A stretch of DNA of 64,000 nucleotides from Aquilaria yunnanensis (GCA_039654915.1 CM077597.1:37112001-37176000); one strand, 5' to 3'; positions 45,432 to 59,374 are shown, counted from the first letter of the stretch. Notes: generated by a model not told the origin, from the sequence alone. Made by a program: numbers and translations.

Positions 45432-47917
45432 TGTTACCCACTCCCAGGTAGTCTAATTATGGTGCCAAAACTATGCATTTAAACTCCCAGGTTTGGTGTG
45501 TCCTGTAGGTCATCAGAACAACACCCTTAGTGTACATACTCAAGTGACCCTTCTTGAGAACTATGTAAATACATGCATATTGGTCTAACCATAACACACA
45601 TATTTACAATTATGCACACTATGGAAGCTAAGAAGGAAAACACTAGCACCAGTCTTAGTTTTAGCTTCCACCATTAGGAATCTTGTTAAGTTCTAGTGAC
45701 CAGCTACTACACTTGTAACTTCCACTAATAAACTGTATCACTCTAGCCACATAACCCCCTATTTTGTTTACTCCATTATCAAGTAGAGACTTAGATCAAA
45801 CCAAGGAATTTTGTTTTACATCAATAGCCCACCTATGGACCAAGTTATGGATTTTTTAAGTTGGTTACAAATTTCTGACCAAATGAACAGTAACTCAGCC
45901 AACTTTGCATTGTCATATCTTTGGCTACATGGCTCTAAATCCAGAAATTACAAAGCCCTGTTAACCCTTCAAATGTTCTCTAGTTGTGGTCAAAGTTTCA
46001 TAACAAGATTCATTCTACACAAGGAGATATTAAACTTTAGGCCCAGAGTCAAAATTCTAGCAACTTTTGGACCATTTTGCCCATACAATTTTTCCAAAAC
46101 CATGCACACACTTCATTCACAAGGGTAAAGCCCTCCAAGGCTATCCCATATATGTCCATTACATATAGGAATTCCATTCCCTTTATTTTAACAACTTTAT
46201 GTGGCCAACACAGAATTTACAAGTAAGTAGCCCATCATTCACACTTAGGCAGCTTTGCACCACATCACTTACATAGCCAAAACATTACTTAAATGTTCAC
46301 ATACTTGTCTCATTTTACATACAATACATGTACATTCATACATGAACTACAATATGGTTTTAACTCAGCTAAATACACACCCTAGGTTACAGGAGGCCCT
46401 GAGACACAATGTACTCCAAAAATAGGATGCTGGACAGCTACTGCACAACAAAATAAGTACCACCATTAAAAATACCAAATGTGCTCCTAAAATCACCAAA
46501 CTTTCTAGATCATAACTAGACATATTTAAGTTCATGTGTATTAAATTTCAGATTAAAAATCAAACCAAAAGGGTTAGTTTGAAGGTGATCTTTCAGCTGG
46601 ACCTGAAATGACAGAATTGAGGGGAGTAAGTTTCATTGAGAAACTTAGTAAGGGTAGCACTTGGATTCAATAGGCAATGTAACCATCATTAAAACCTGTA
46701 TCCAAAGAAACTAAAACAAAAAAACCACAATACATATATACAATATATAGCAACCAAATGCAGCAGCCAAACACAAACAACAAACACATGAAATGTGGCA
46801 GCAGCATATACCATAGGTTAGTCCATAAAACACATAATAAACATAACCAAATCACTATGTCTGCCCTCCTCAAGCTAGTTCTTAGTCTTAGGAGGATTTT
46901 AATAGTAGTTAGTACTAACTTTGGGCTCTAGAAACCCTCACTTTACTGCCATCATTGTGTACTTCACACTAGGTCACAAAACCTTCAATAAGTGCACTCC
47001 CCTCACTAAGCTTGGTTCATCAAGCTCATGGCTCTCTTCCAAGCTTAGCCCTAGCTCCATGGATGTTTGAAAATTGCAGAAAATAGTCCATGAGAGCAAG
47101 AGAACCCTTACCAAAGTCGATAAGCCAAAAATCAAGCTTGATCCCTGAAGTATCCAAGAAATAGCTCTAGTTTGCTTCCAGTTGCTTCCTTTTGCCTTCA
47201 ATTTCAATCAATTGCAAGTTTGAAGGTGTGGTGGCTATGGAGGAAGTATGGCTGTGTTCTTGGGCTGGGGGAGGATGAAGATGAGAGAAGGATAAGTGAT
47301 TTGGCCACTTAAATGGCCATAAATGAGCTTAAGGGCACAAAACACACTTTACAAGCTTAACCTTGCTTTATGTCATTTTCTTTCTCACTAATTATGGTTA
47401 CTTTGTCTTAAACTCATTGGTACACATGTGCCTAAAATTTTTGACTAATTATCATTTCTTGGCTGCCTCCCCCATGGTGGGATAACCCCACAATTTCACC
47501 CTTAGACTTAAGTCAAAAGCTTGAACACCTTAAGGTTTACACTAGGACATTTAGGTCCTTATTGCCTTTAGTGTTTCCTTTGTCCAAACTTGTCTTCCAT
47601 GAGTAATTTGGTCCTCCAATAGAACTTTCATACCATTTATATCCTTCCCATAACTCTCCAAGTATCTTTCTTGAATGTTTTGCAGTTGAGTACCCGAATT
47701 TCCAAAACCTTACAAAAAAGTCCATAGGTTGCTTGACAAACAAGCAATCCTTTAGGCTTTTCTTGGGGGCCAAGTTACCAACTTGAAACACTTTTAAGGA
47801 GATGTTGATTATGCCTTTTACCCCTCACAGTTCAATAACTATGGTGAGAATTGCACAATATAATGGTTTTTAGTCATTATGACACTTGTAATTCTCCCAT
47901 TTTGTGAGGTGGTAACA
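45432..47917 (-). mobile_element. LTR-X solo LTR R1
   Basis: The plus-strand ends are TGTTACCC and GGTAACA, giving the same terminal inverted repeat as X1. The length is 2,486 bp. Flanks AGCTA (45427-45431) and AGTTA (47918-47922) are a TSD with one mismatch. It contains the uninterrupted form of the sites where the Tat solo LTR and Y1 entered X1. Confidence 0.88.
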
Positions 47918-48671
47918 AGTTAACTATCAGGACATGGTTGGCCATGGAAAAATCACTTGGGCAGCTCATCCTTTATAATTTTACACAGTGCTCAAGCTAT
48001 ACACCTCAAAACTAGTTTTATCCCTTCGAGTTATAAGCCTACCCACTAGCCTTAACTAATCTTCTAGATCACATGCCCTTCTTTTTAAACGCACTAAGGT
48101 TTAGTGAAATGGTCTAACTCTAGGCTTTAACTAGCTCAACCAATATCCTCACTGATTATGCTTCCAAGCCTTGACTTATCTTTCCTCCGGCAAAACATGA
48201 CTGCTACCGAAGTCACAAAATAGATGCCTAAGCATAATTGTAGCTATGGTAGACCTAGTACTTTGATTACTAACTATGACACTTAACTAGGTGGGAGATT
48301 ACATTTACTTTGTGGCTACTTGTGAGTCGACTCTCAACTGATCATAGTGAACTCTCCCTCACGAGTGCTACTTGGACACCACCTCTTAAGGTTGAGGCAA
48401 AACATCCTATTTCTGGCGTCAACTAGTCATTTTTTACCAGATAGTTCAATGTTTCTACTAGCCTACTAGCACAAAGATAAACAATAGGTGATCACCACAA
48501 TGTCCTAAGTTTCACTTAGGACTTAGTACTTTACCTACTTGGCTAGTTTCACTAGTCAAGTCTCTCTTATTCCACAAGCAACTTGAAAGCCCTGGACTCC
48601 ACTTAAGCTTGAGGTTATAACCATAAGTCACCAACTATCCCTTGGTCCATGGCAGTCCTTCCTATTGCTTG
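47918..48671. other. Unassigned spacer between X solo LTRs
   Basis: About 0.75 kb with no readable protein or RNA gene. It is probably a continuation of the DNA that R1 and R2 entered. Confidence 0.4.
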
Positions 48672-51153
48672 TGTCACCCACTCTAGGGTAATCCAATTAC
48701 AGTGCCAAAACTGTGCATTTAAACTCCTAGGATTGGTGTGTCCTGTAGGTCATCAGAACAACACCCCTAGTGTACATACTCAAGTGACCCTCTTTAGCAC
48801 TATGTAAATAAACACATATTGGTCTAACCATAACACACATATTCACATTTATGCACACTATGACAACTAAGAAGAAAAACACTAGCACAAGTCTTAGTTT
48901 TGGCTTCCACACATTAAGCATTCTTACTAGGTTCAAAAATTCCAGCCACTGCACCCAAAATTCATCCAATAAACTGTATCATTCTAGCCATGTAATCCCC
49001 TATTTTATTTACTCCATTATCAATTAGAGACTTAGGGAAAATCAAGGAATTTTGTTTTACATCAATAGCCCACCTATGGACCAAGTTATGGATTTTTTAA
49101 TTTGGTTACAAAATTCTGACCAAATGAATAGTAACTTAGCCAATTTTGCAACGTTATAACTTTGGGTACTGGGCTCTAAATCTAGAAATTATAAATCCTA
49201 GTTAAAACTCTAGATGTCCTTTAGGTGTATCCAAAATTTCATACCAAGATTCATTCTACACAGGGAGATATTCAACTTTAGGTACAGGGTTGAAATTCTG
49301 GTAACTTTTGGACCATTTTGCCCATACAAATTTTCCAAACCATTCAAACACTTCATTCACAAAGATAAAGCCCTCCAGGGCTATCCAATACATTTACAAT
49401 ACACATATGAATTACATTCTTTTGCATCTAGCAACTTTATGTGGTCAACACAGAATTTACAAGTAAGCAGCCTATCATTCACACTTAGGCAGCTTTGCAC
49501 CACATTAAATACATAGCCAAAACATCGCTCAAATGTTCACATACTTGTCTCATTTTACATGCACTACATGTACATGCATACATGCACTAAAAAATGGTCT
49601 TAACTAAGCTAAATACACACCCTAAGTTACAAGAGTGCCTGAAATGCAACGGACTACAGAAATAGGATGCTGGATAGCTGCTGCACAACATAGTAAGTAC
49701 CATCACCAAAAATACCACATGTGCTTATAAAATCACCAAAATTTCCAAATCACAATTAGAAATATGGAATTTTAAGTACCTATAAATTCAAAGAAAACCT
49801 CAAACCAGAAAGTTTAGTTTGAAGGTGATCTTTCCGCTAGACCTGAAATGACAGAATTGAGTGGAGTAAGTTTCATTGGGAAACTTAGTAAGGGTGGCAC
49901 TTGGATTCAATAGGCAATGTAACCATCATTAAAAGCTGCATCAAAAGACACTAAAACACAAGAAGCACAATGCATATATACAAGATATAGCAACCAAATG
50001 CAGCAGCCATTCACAACCAACAAACACATGAAATGCAGCAGCAACATATACCATAGATTAGTCCATAAAACATGCAATAAACTTAAATAAATCACTATGG
50101 CAGCCCTCCTCAAGCTAATGCTTGGCCTTAGGAGGATTTTAATAGTAGTTAGTACTAATTTTTGGGCTCTAGACACCTAGAAATTTGTTGCGATCACTGT
50201 GCACTTCACACTAGGTCACAAAACCTTCAATAAGTGCACTCCCCTCACTACGCTTGGCTCATCAAGCTCATGGCTCTCTTCCAAGCTTAGGCCTAGCCCC
50301 ATGATTGCTTGAAAATACAAAAAACAACCCATGAGAGCAAGAGAACCCTTACCTTGATGGGTATGCTGAAATTGGAGCTTGATCCTAGGTGCAACCAAGC
50401 AATAGCACCAAATAGCTTCCAATTGTGCTTCATTGACTTCAATTGCAAGTAGTTTTGAGTTTGAAGGTATGGTGGCTATGGAATAAGTTTGGAGGAGAGG
50501 GCTAGCTTCTTTTTTGCTGGTGGACGCCAAAATTTGAGAGATAAGGACCAAGAATGGACACTTATATGGTCTTAAGTGCACTAAACACACTTAACAAGCT
50601 CAACCAAGCTTTATGTCATTTTCCTTGCTACAAGACCATGGTTTCTTTACCTTAATCTCTTGACCCACATTTCACCTCCTTATCCCATGCCATAGCAGCC
50701 TTCCTTATGTGGGATAACCCCACAAAACTTCCATTTAACTTAAGTCATAGACACACACATCTTAAGGCCCACATTAGAACACTTAAGTCCTTTATGCCTT
50801 TTTGTGTTTTCTTTGTCCTTAGTTACCTTCCATAAGCAATTTGGTCCTCCAATAGCACTTTCATACCATTCATATACTTCTCATAACTCTCCAAATATCT
50901 TTTGTGAAAGTTTTATAATTGAGTACCTGAATTTCCAAAACCTTACAAAAAAGTCCATAGGTTGCTTGACAAACAAGCAATCCTTAAGGCTTTTCTTGAG
51001 GGTCAAGTTACCAATTTGGAACACTTTTAAGGAGGTGTTGCTCATGGTTTTTAGCTCCCACACTTCAATCACTATGTTGAAAATTACACAATATAATGGT
51101 ATTTAGCCATTATGACACACTTGTAATTCTCCCATTTTTGTGAGGTGGTAATA
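48672..51153 (-). mobile_element. LTR-X solo LTR R2
   Basis: 2,482 bp, starting TGTCACCC and ending GGTAATA, with a perfect TSD GCTTG (48667-48671 and 51154-51158). It is collinear with R1 throughout. No internal region is present. Confidence 0.92.
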
Positions 51154-51158
51154 GCTTG

Positions 51159-52559
51159 GGTCCTCTTATTGTCTTCTGGCGGTCAAGCTGAACCCTAGCA
51201 ATAACTACATTCCTATTGGCTCAACCCTAGGGTTTATAACTAGTAGATGAATAAACCTGTCCATCTACTTAACCTTGAATAAGTTCCTTGCACCTTATTC
51301 TTTCCACAATAAGCTCCTGTATTCAATGGCTAGAAATAAAAATTAAAACTTACCTACCTACCTTTTTGGCATCTAACTAAACTACTCCATTGCTTGGTTA
51401 CTCTAAGGAACTCATCCATTCACCTAGCCCATTTTTCACTATCAATTAGGCCACTAAACTAACTCATGTATGAAGATAACCTATGGAACTCTAGAACATT
51501 TCCAATCTAAGACATTTAGGCCTCTGCTTATGTGGTTTCAAGCACTAGCAAGTGGGTCTTATGGTGTTGGGTATTAACCCAATACGTGGTGCATCATTAG
51601 GTTCCTAACGCACTTGGATTAGCCCTTAACCCTGCTCAACATAATTACTCAATAGGCTAAAATAAAACTATGTCAGTAAAGTCATGTTAGAACTTACCAA
51701 CAGAATGACAAGACTACTAGTGAAAGGTTAGAGATTTACCTCACACAAGCCATGCACTGCCCGCGAGTTCACTGCAGCTACCTGTCGCACCTAGCTGGCG
51801 GCTGCCTACTTCAACCACTTAACTAATCGAAGCAACACATGAACTACAGCTTTGGTGCGCTAGGTTGAATCCTTGTGGCAACAGCTATTGGAGACAAACT
51901 TCCTAGGTTGGTCTTAACTTAACCAAGCCCAAATATGACACTAGTTTGATGGCCACTCAGATTGTTAGAAACATTTCCTAGGTGCAAGTTAAGAGTGATG
52001 CACTGTTTGCACCCCTAGGCCTTATCCCCTTTTTCTCATGATCCATCTTTGTTCCTCAAACTCAAGTTAACTTTTGAACTATAGGTGTGTCACCCATCCT
52101 TTTACTCCATTGGATGAGCCAATCTCTACCTCGCAGTCTCGTGTCTTTTGCTCATTTAACTCTCTTTTAAGAGTTGGTACATCAATCACCATTTGTTAGT
52201 GCCCTCCTTGATGATTGTTAAGCACCTTCATATGCTCGCTCAAGGCCTTGGGGAAACTTGGCCTCAACCTCCTCCTCTTGATGGAAAAGTAAGAGAGTAC
52301 TGCTCCTGTCGCTTTATAGCCTACATGACAAAGCATTTATCCTTCAGGTCAGTGCATCCTCGAGTGTCTTTGGTGTTGCCTAACCCATCCTAATTTGGTA
52401 GGTTAAAGTTCTGGAACCTTTTGAGTCATCCACATGGTCTGGTAGTACCTTACACCTTTGAGGATTCCATATCCTCCTAATCCTATGGATCATGTAGCCT
52501 ACCTCATGGTTGAGGTCCAAAACAACTTCCTAGGATGGTGGTCATATCCTAACTACGTG
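51159..52559. other. Unassigned spacer before the third X copy
   Basis: 1.4 kb without a recognised coding domain on either strand. Composition is like 41010-45431 and 47918-48671, suggesting one older sequence broken by the X LTRs. Confidence 0.4.
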
Positions 52560-54555
52560 TGTTATCCATTTTGGGGTAGTATAGTTATGGTGCCAAAATT
52601 GTGGATTTAAATTCCCAAGATTGGTATGTCCTTTAGGCCATCAGAACAATACCCTTAATGTGCATACCCAAGTGGCCCTCTTGCGTAGTATGTGAATACA
52701 TGCATATTGGTCCAACCATTACACACAAATTCACATTTTATGCACTTCATGGCAACAAGGAAGAAAAACACTAGCACATGCCTTAATCTTGGCTACCATA
52801 CATTAGGCAATCTTGTTAAGTTCATGTTTCCAACAACTGCACCCAAACTTTTCTTAAAAAAATGTATTAATCTAGCCATTTACCCCTTATTTTATTTTAT
52901 CCATTATCAATTAGAAACTTAGACCAAACCAAGGAATTTTGTTTTACATCAATAGCCCGCCTATGGACGAAGTTATGGAATTTTTGAAGTTGGCTAGAAA
53001 ATTCTAACCAAATGAATAGTAAATTATCCAAATTTGCAACATCATAACTTTGACTACGGGGATCAAAATGTGGGAATTCCAAATCCCAGTTAAACCTCTA
53101 AATGTGCTCTAGATGTGGTCAAAATTTTGTACCAAGATTCATTCTACGTAGGGAGATATGGAACTTTGAGTGCGGGGTTGAAATTATGTCCACTTAATGA
53201 CCATTATGCCCATACAAAATTTCATAAGGGGTAAGCCGTCCAAAGCTATCTCATACATGTCCAATACACATAGGAATTACATGATCTTGCATATAGTAAC
53301 TCCATGTAGTCAAAACATAATTTTCAAACAAGCAGCCAATCATTCACACTTAGACAGCTTGTGCCCCACCTTCACATACATAGCAAAGCCATCCTCAAAT
53401 GTTCACATACTTGTTCCAACATTACATGCCTTACATGTACATGCATCCATGCACTACATCATGCCATTAACTCAGCTAAAGGCACGCACCCAAGTCACAG
53501 GAGATGCTTGAGACACAATGCACTCCAAAACAGAATGCTGGACAACTGCTGCGTAAGACAATAAGTACAATCACTAAAAATACCAAATGTGCTCCTAAAA
53601 TCACCAAAATTTCCAGATCATAACTAGACACTTGGAAGTTCATGTAACTGAAATTTCAGATCAAAAATCAAATGAAAATGGCCATTTTTGAATGTCATCT
53701 TTCTAGTGGACCTGAAATGGGCAGATTTGTGAGGAGGTAAGTTTCATGGAGAAACTTAGTAAGTAGAACACTTTAACACTAAGGTAATGTAACCTTTAGC
53801 AATCACATGAATAAAAATACACTAAAACACAAGAAAAGACAATGCAAATATCCAATATAGAGCATCCAAATGCAGCAATCTAACACAAACAACAAACGCA
53901 TGTATGCGGCAGCAACAACATTCATTGGTTAGTCCATAAAACATGTAATAAACATAAGTAGATTACTATGGCTGCTCTCTTTAAGCATAAGCTTGGCCTT
54001 AGGAGAGTTTTAACACTAGTTAGTACTAACATTGGGCTTTACAAACCCTTAGATTCGTTGCCATCACTGTGCACTTCACACTAGGTCACAAAACCTTCGC
54101 TTAGTGCACTCACCTCACTAAGCTTGGTTCACAAAGCTCATGGCTCTCGTCCAAGCTTATCCCTAGCTCCATGGATGCTTGGAAATATAGTAAACATCCC
54201 ATGAGAGCAAGAGAACTGGGGTTTATGGTCTTCCTTGATGCTTTCGTTGTCTTCCCTTGCATTCTCTTGATTTTTTGGAGTAAAGTGTCAATGGTGTATG
54301 ATGGAGGGCTTCAAGGAAGAACCCTAGCAGGTGGAGGTCGAATTTTTGGAAGAAATGGGGAGAAAAATTATTTTTTCTAGCTTTATTTCTTTCTTGGTCT
54401 TTAGTAATGGCATGTTTCCAAATTTTGTGAACTTTACACCACACTTGGACAATGTTTTCACCAGCCATTTAGGATGGGAAAATGATAGTTTTTGACCTAT
54501 TTTAACCTTGTTCATGGGTCATTTTCACCTTTATAAAAGTTTGGGACACTTAAGC
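52560..54555 (-). mobile_element. LTR-X partial LTR R3
   Basis: It begins TGTTATCC and follows R1 and R2 closely to about 54215, then only loosely. It never reaches the opposite LTR end. It meets a forward X LTR start at 54556, a head-to-head junction. It is older or rearranged relative to R1 and R2. Confidence 0.7.
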
Positions 54556-54828
54556 TCTTACCACTTCACAAAAATCGGAGAATTACAAAGTGTAGCATAA
54601 TGGTCAAAAACCATCATATTGTGTAATTCTCATCATATTGATTCAAGTGTGGGAGGTAAAAGGCATGATCAACACCTGATTAAAGGTATTGCAAGTGGGT
54701 AAATCGGCCCCCAAAAAAAGCCATTAAGATTGCTTGTTTGTCAAGCGTCTTATGGACTTTTTTGCAAGATTTTGAAAATCTGGGTACTTAATTGCAAAAC
54801 TTTCAAGAAAGAGATTTGGAGAGTTATG
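54556..54828 (+). mobile_element. LTR-X forward fragment F2
   Basis: It begins TCTTACCACTTC (compare TGTTACCACCTC at 100) and follows the X1 LTR for 273 bp to GAGAGTTATG. TatC interrupts it there. The remainder should lie to the right of TatC, outside the window. Confidence 0.75.
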
Positions 54829-55577
54829 TGATAGCCGAAGGGCTATCGCCTCTATCTAACCCGAACTTGGAGCGTCAGGGAACGCGAGGATACTATTAGC
54901 CCCCCCGAGGTACTAAACAGATCACCTACGGAGATGGAGAATCAGCTATTGCAAGCCGAAGAAGATCTCCCCGAAAGCGAAACCCTGAATCAGGGAACTC
55001 CCCGAACTACGGGCACATTTCCCGAAGGGCACCGTCCGCCTCAGAGGGCGACCTCGTCCAGGGACTTTGGGAGTACGGTATGAGCATTTAAGGAGCCTTT
55101 GACATGCCGCCCACAGACGCTACATGTCACCTCAAACGGCGATTTGACACACCGACGCCATCCAGGTCTTGTCACGACCTGTCTCGGTTCAAGACTCAAT
55201 GAGCCTGTCACCGGCTACTCGCCCCCTACGCCCAGAAACTCAGAGAACATCCTACCGAACACGTGTCATCATCTGAACGGGCTGGGCTTCTCTATAAATA
55301 CCAGGGAACAGACCCTGGCAAACGGATCAACTCCTCATCCTCGAGAAAATACAGGCAATCCCACTAAAAACTCTAGTGCTTCCCCCTTACCTTCTCAGGA
55401 AACTGACTTGGGCGTCGGAGGGTCCTCCCCGGAAAAGCACCACGGGGACCTCCTAACCCGCTTCTCTGAGCTTTTCAGGCACATTCCCCTGGGAAACCTC
55501 AACTCCAGACGCTCTCCCTCACAGGAAGTCCTCCCGGAAGTCACCATGCGTTCCAGTGAAGATGTCTCAGGGCATCA
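54829..55577 (+). repeat. TatC 5' LTR
   Basis: It starts TGATAGCCGAAGG and ends GGCATCA, 749 bp. It is shorter than the TatB LTR but shares its ends, its R region and the block CTTGGGCGTCGGAGG. Confidence 0.9.
55293..55300 (+). promoter_or_regulatory. TatC LTR TATA box
   Basis: TATAAATA in TTCTCTATAAATACCAGGGAAC, the best TATA box among the Tat LTRs here. Confidence 0.75.
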
Positions 55578-55579
55578 TT

Positions 55580-55595
55580 TGGCGCCTTCTGTGGG
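55580..55595 (+). promoter_or_regulatory. TatC primer binding site
   Basis: TGGCGCCTTCTGTGGG lies two bases after the LTR and matches the TatB site with one difference. Confidence 0.8.
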
Positions 55596-55926
55596 AAACC
55601 ATCCTCGGGTCGCCGTTGTTGAGACTCGACATTCTAAGGACAAGGGACTCCCGAGCTCCCCGTCCGCGCCTGAAGTCCAACCGGCCACTGAGCAAGCCTT
55701 CCCAGGGACTTCCACGCCTGAGGAAGAGTGCCCTCTGGTCATAACCATGAGCTTTCTGCATGACTTTCAATGTTCTGTTGTTGCTGAAATGACACAGTAG
55801 ACAGACCGAAGGTGGCCGCAACAAGCTTAAGCCCAAAGGCCTCCTTCGCCAGCACACCCTCGGGAAAAAAGCCCCAAACCAACCCATCGTAGTTCGAGAT
55901 GCAGAGACCCACGAGAGGAGTCTTCA

Positions 55927-56718
55927 ATGGAAAACATGCCCCTCGGGGCATGGCTCGCGGGACAAGCGGGGTCAAGACGACCCAAAATCACACACAGGAG
56001 GAGCCAGTCACCTGAGGTGGGGTCCCCATCCCCTCAGCGCCGAACTCACTCTCCGAAGAGGCACCGGCAATCTCCCCTCCCAGGAGAAGAACGTAGCGCC
56101 ACGATCCTTATGGAGAAGATATTGGCGAGGTTGGACAGAGTGGAGAAACAGGTGGCCCGCAAACCCGTCTGGGCTAGGCTGTCTGGAACCTTTTGTGGGG
56201 ATGAGTCCCCATTCACCCAGGATGTAGTTGAGGCAGCCATGCTAGGTGACTTCAGAGTACCTCGGCTGGAAACTTATGATGGCCGTACTGATCCACAGGC
56301 CCATCTGACCAAGTACAGACGCAGCATGATGATGCACGGTGCCGACGACGCTACCTTGTGCAAATGTTTCGAGGTTACTCTCATTGGGCCAGCAACAGCC
56401 TGGTATAATTCTTTGGCCCCAGGAACCATCACGGAGTTCCAGGAGTTATCCACAGCCTTCACGCAGCAGTTTATCGAAAGTCGGCCAATGACGAAGATGC
56501 CGGTTCAGATGTTCGACATAGCGCAAAGAATTGGAGAGACCATCCGCAACTATGTCGAGAGATTTAACAGAGAGGCCGTGAGTGTCCAAGACTTTCGGCC
56601 CGAAGTACGCATCCTCACGATGACACGGGGCCTTCGGATGGACTCACAGCTGTTTTACGAATTCTCCAAGGACCCCCCGGACACGCTGGGTGAATTTTAC
56701 TGAAGGGCCGAATAGCAC
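55927..56718 (+). pseudogene. gag: TatC gag, capsid domain
   Basis: ATG 55927 (MENMPLGAWLAGQ) opens a frame with a basic Ser/Pro/Arg-rich head and then the gypsy Gag domain: LETYDGRTDPQAHLTKYRRSM, WYNSLAPGTITEFQELSTAFTQQF, VERFNREAV. TGA 56701-56703 and TAG 56713-56715 interrupt it. The same phase continues beyond. In a working element this forms the capsid. Confidence 0.88.
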
Positions 56719-57735
56719 ATGACAGCCGAAGAACTGAGAATGGGCGGACCGAAGTCCGGTCACACCCGGGCCGAAGGGCCCAGCCAGCAAACCCGGTATC
56801 CCACCGAACAGGCAGGCCGACCTCGGAGAACACGAGGAAGGAAACTCCCTATTTTCACACCCCTGAACACCATAAGGACCAACATCCTCATGACAATGGA
56901 AAGGCAGGGAACTCAAGTTCAGTGGCCACGGGCCATGACCGCCGACAACAGAAAGAATATGAAGAAGTTCTGCCAGTTTCATTGCGACTACAGCCACGAC
57001 ACCAAAGACTGCTTCCAATTGAAAAAGTATATAGAGTCGCTGATAAAACAGGGCCAACTTTGGCGTTATCTGCGCATGCCTTCCCCGAAAGGGAGAAAAG
57101 AGGAGGAAGGAAAGGCAGAAGATGAGGACTACGACTCCGACAGGCGGAGAAACCGAAGTCCGAAAAGGCTCCCCCCACCTCCAGCGGGAATCATACAAAC
57201 AATTACGATGGGACTGCCATCCTCGGAAAGAAAGAGGAAGGCCAGAGAAATAGCAGTCATGGAGTATCAAAGTCCAACAAAAAAGCTAGCCCGAAAGGAT
57301 GGTTCCGCTGTTATTTTTCCCCATGACGACCCATTATTGATCATGGTGAGAATAGGAAACTGGGACGTCAAGAGAGTGCTGCTTGACGACGGATCCAATA
57401 CCAACGTCCTGTTTTCACACTTGCTACCGAGGTTAGGCGTGTCTAGCAGCGACCTCTAGCCCATCACCTCGCCTACCTTAGGGGTAGGTCCGTTCAAACT
57501 ACCCGTCCTCGGATGGATCGATCTCCCTTTGATGCTGAAAGGGACTTCGGTGATTGGGACAGCAGAGTTGTACGCCTCCACAATGGCAAGGTTCGTCATT
57601 ATGGATGTCCCTTCATCATACAACGCCATCCTTGGAAGACAAACACAGGGAAACCTGCACATTTGCCCTGATGTCAAGTACTTAACGGTCACTTTCGCCG
57701 CCAGGATGAAGATGCGGAAATCTTCATAGATCAAG
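56719..57735 (+). pseudogene. TatC gag nucleocapsid and protease
   Basis: A Tat-type finger (CQFHCDYSHDTKDC, C-H-H-C spacing, about 56971-57012) is followed by FQLKKYIESLIKQGQL. The aspartic protease has VLLDDGSNTNVLF (about 57376-57414), the Tat form of the D-x-G-S motif, then FVIMDVPSSYNAILGR. TAG 57457-57459 breaks it, and a frameshift near 57700 separates it from RT. Confidence 0.85.
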
Positions 57736-57749
57736 GCGAAGTAAGGAAG

Positions 57750-59374
57750 GTGTTTGTCAAAACACGAAAGGCTCCAGCAAACAACTTTGCGCAAGCTATG
57801 GAAGCAAAATCACCAAAAAAGGGCGAGGCGGGGAATCCCGCGAAGGCGGAAATGGAAGAAGTAGAACTTGTCCCAAGCCAAAATACCCGAATAGGGAAAA
57901 ACTTGGCCGAAGGTGACAAGGAAAAACTTGTATCTTTTCTACTGGCAAATAAAGATCTGTTTGCCTACTCGCCGAAAGACATGCTAGGGGTAAACCCTGA
58001 CATAATTCAACATAGCCTCAAAGTAAGTCCGGAAGCAAGGCCTGTCCGGCAAAAGAAGCCAGGCATCTCAGTTCATAAAAGTAACTTTGTCAAAACCGAA
58101 GTCCAACGACTATTAGAAGCTGATGTCATCAGGGCGGTCAAGTACCCTGAATGGTTAAGCAATGTGGTAGTTGCCACAAAAGAAGGAAGCGGCAAACTCC
58201 GGATGTGCATCGACTTCAGAAACTTGAACGATGCTTGCCCGAAAGATTCATACCCTCTCCCATCGATAGACCAATTGGTAGACTCAACTGCCGAATACGG
58301 GCTCCAAACTTTCTTAGACGCCTTCAGTGGGTATCACCAAATAAGGATGGACCCCTGAAGATGAAGAAAAAACCGCCTTCATCACTGAAGGAGGAACATA
58401 CTGCTACATCAGGATGCCCTTCGGGCTAAAAAATGCATGAGCCACCTACCAGAGGTTGATGAGCAAGGTCTTCAACGACCAAATAGGGAAAAACATGAAA
58501 GTATATGTGGATGACATGATAGTCAAAAGCAAACTGCCTGGGGACCACTTCACAGATCTAAAGGAAACTTTCCACCAGCTCAGGGCCTTCAGGATCTGCC
58601 TTAATCCCGAAAAATGCATCTTTGGAGTGACCTCGGGAAAGTTCCTTGGGTACATGGTATCAGAAAGAGGCATTGATGCCAACCCAGAAAAAATTAAGGC
58701 TCTACACGAGTTTCGAACTCCTGCCACAATAAAAGACGTGCAGAGGCTCACCGGAAGGATAACCTCCCTCAGCAGGTTTATTTCCAGATATGGAGACCGA
58801 TGTCGACCATTCTTCAAATTCCTCACTAAGGCAGCAAAAAAGGAGGACAACCTCGGGAGTAATGACCATCCTTGGGGTAAAGACTGCCAAAAGGCCTGGG
58901 AGGAACTCAAAATCTACTTAGCCGGTCTGCCCACTTTGCGGCAACCTTGCGAGGGAGAGCCCCTCGTGTTATACCTCGCCGTCATAGAAAAAGCCGTAAC
59001 CTCGGTCCTTGTGAAAGAAGAGGGGCCGAAGCAATGGCCAGTCTACTACGTAAGCAAGTCCCTGCATGGCGCCAAAGTCAGGTACCCTCTGTTGCAAAAA
59101 GCTATATATGCCTTGGTGCTAGCAGGAAGAAGGCTACGAGCATATTTTCAGGCTCACCCTATCATCGTCCGAAGCAGTCTACCTCTGCGCGATGTCATGA
59201 GAAAAGTTGATCATTCGGGAAGGCTTTCCAAATGGTGTATAGAGCTTGGCGAACACGACATCACTTATGAACCTCGAAAAGCCATAAAAGCTCAAGCTCT
59301 GGCAGACTTCATTGCCGAAGTACCCACCACTGAAGATAGCCATCCAGATCCTAGCGAAGGTGAGCCAGAGTGGA
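57750..59374 (+). pseudogene. rt: TatC reverse transcriptase and linked RNase H
   Basis: RT blocks: [59 protein letters not shown] 1-nt insertion in ACCCCTGAAG (about 58350) shifts the frame, and TGA 58438-58440 replaces Gly in the NAGATYQR motif. The active site VYVDDMIVKS is at 58501-58530. The thumb and RNase H follow (WPVYYVSKSL, RYPLLQKAIYAL, HDITYEPRKAIKAQALADF). The frame meets the Y4 insertion at 59375. Confidence 0.88.

Noticed and set aside
55099..55800. 233-codon ORF across the TatC LTR and primer site
   Set aside because: It overlaps the TATA box, LTR end and primer site, and the matching TatB region does not keep the frame. Gag starts downstream at 55927.
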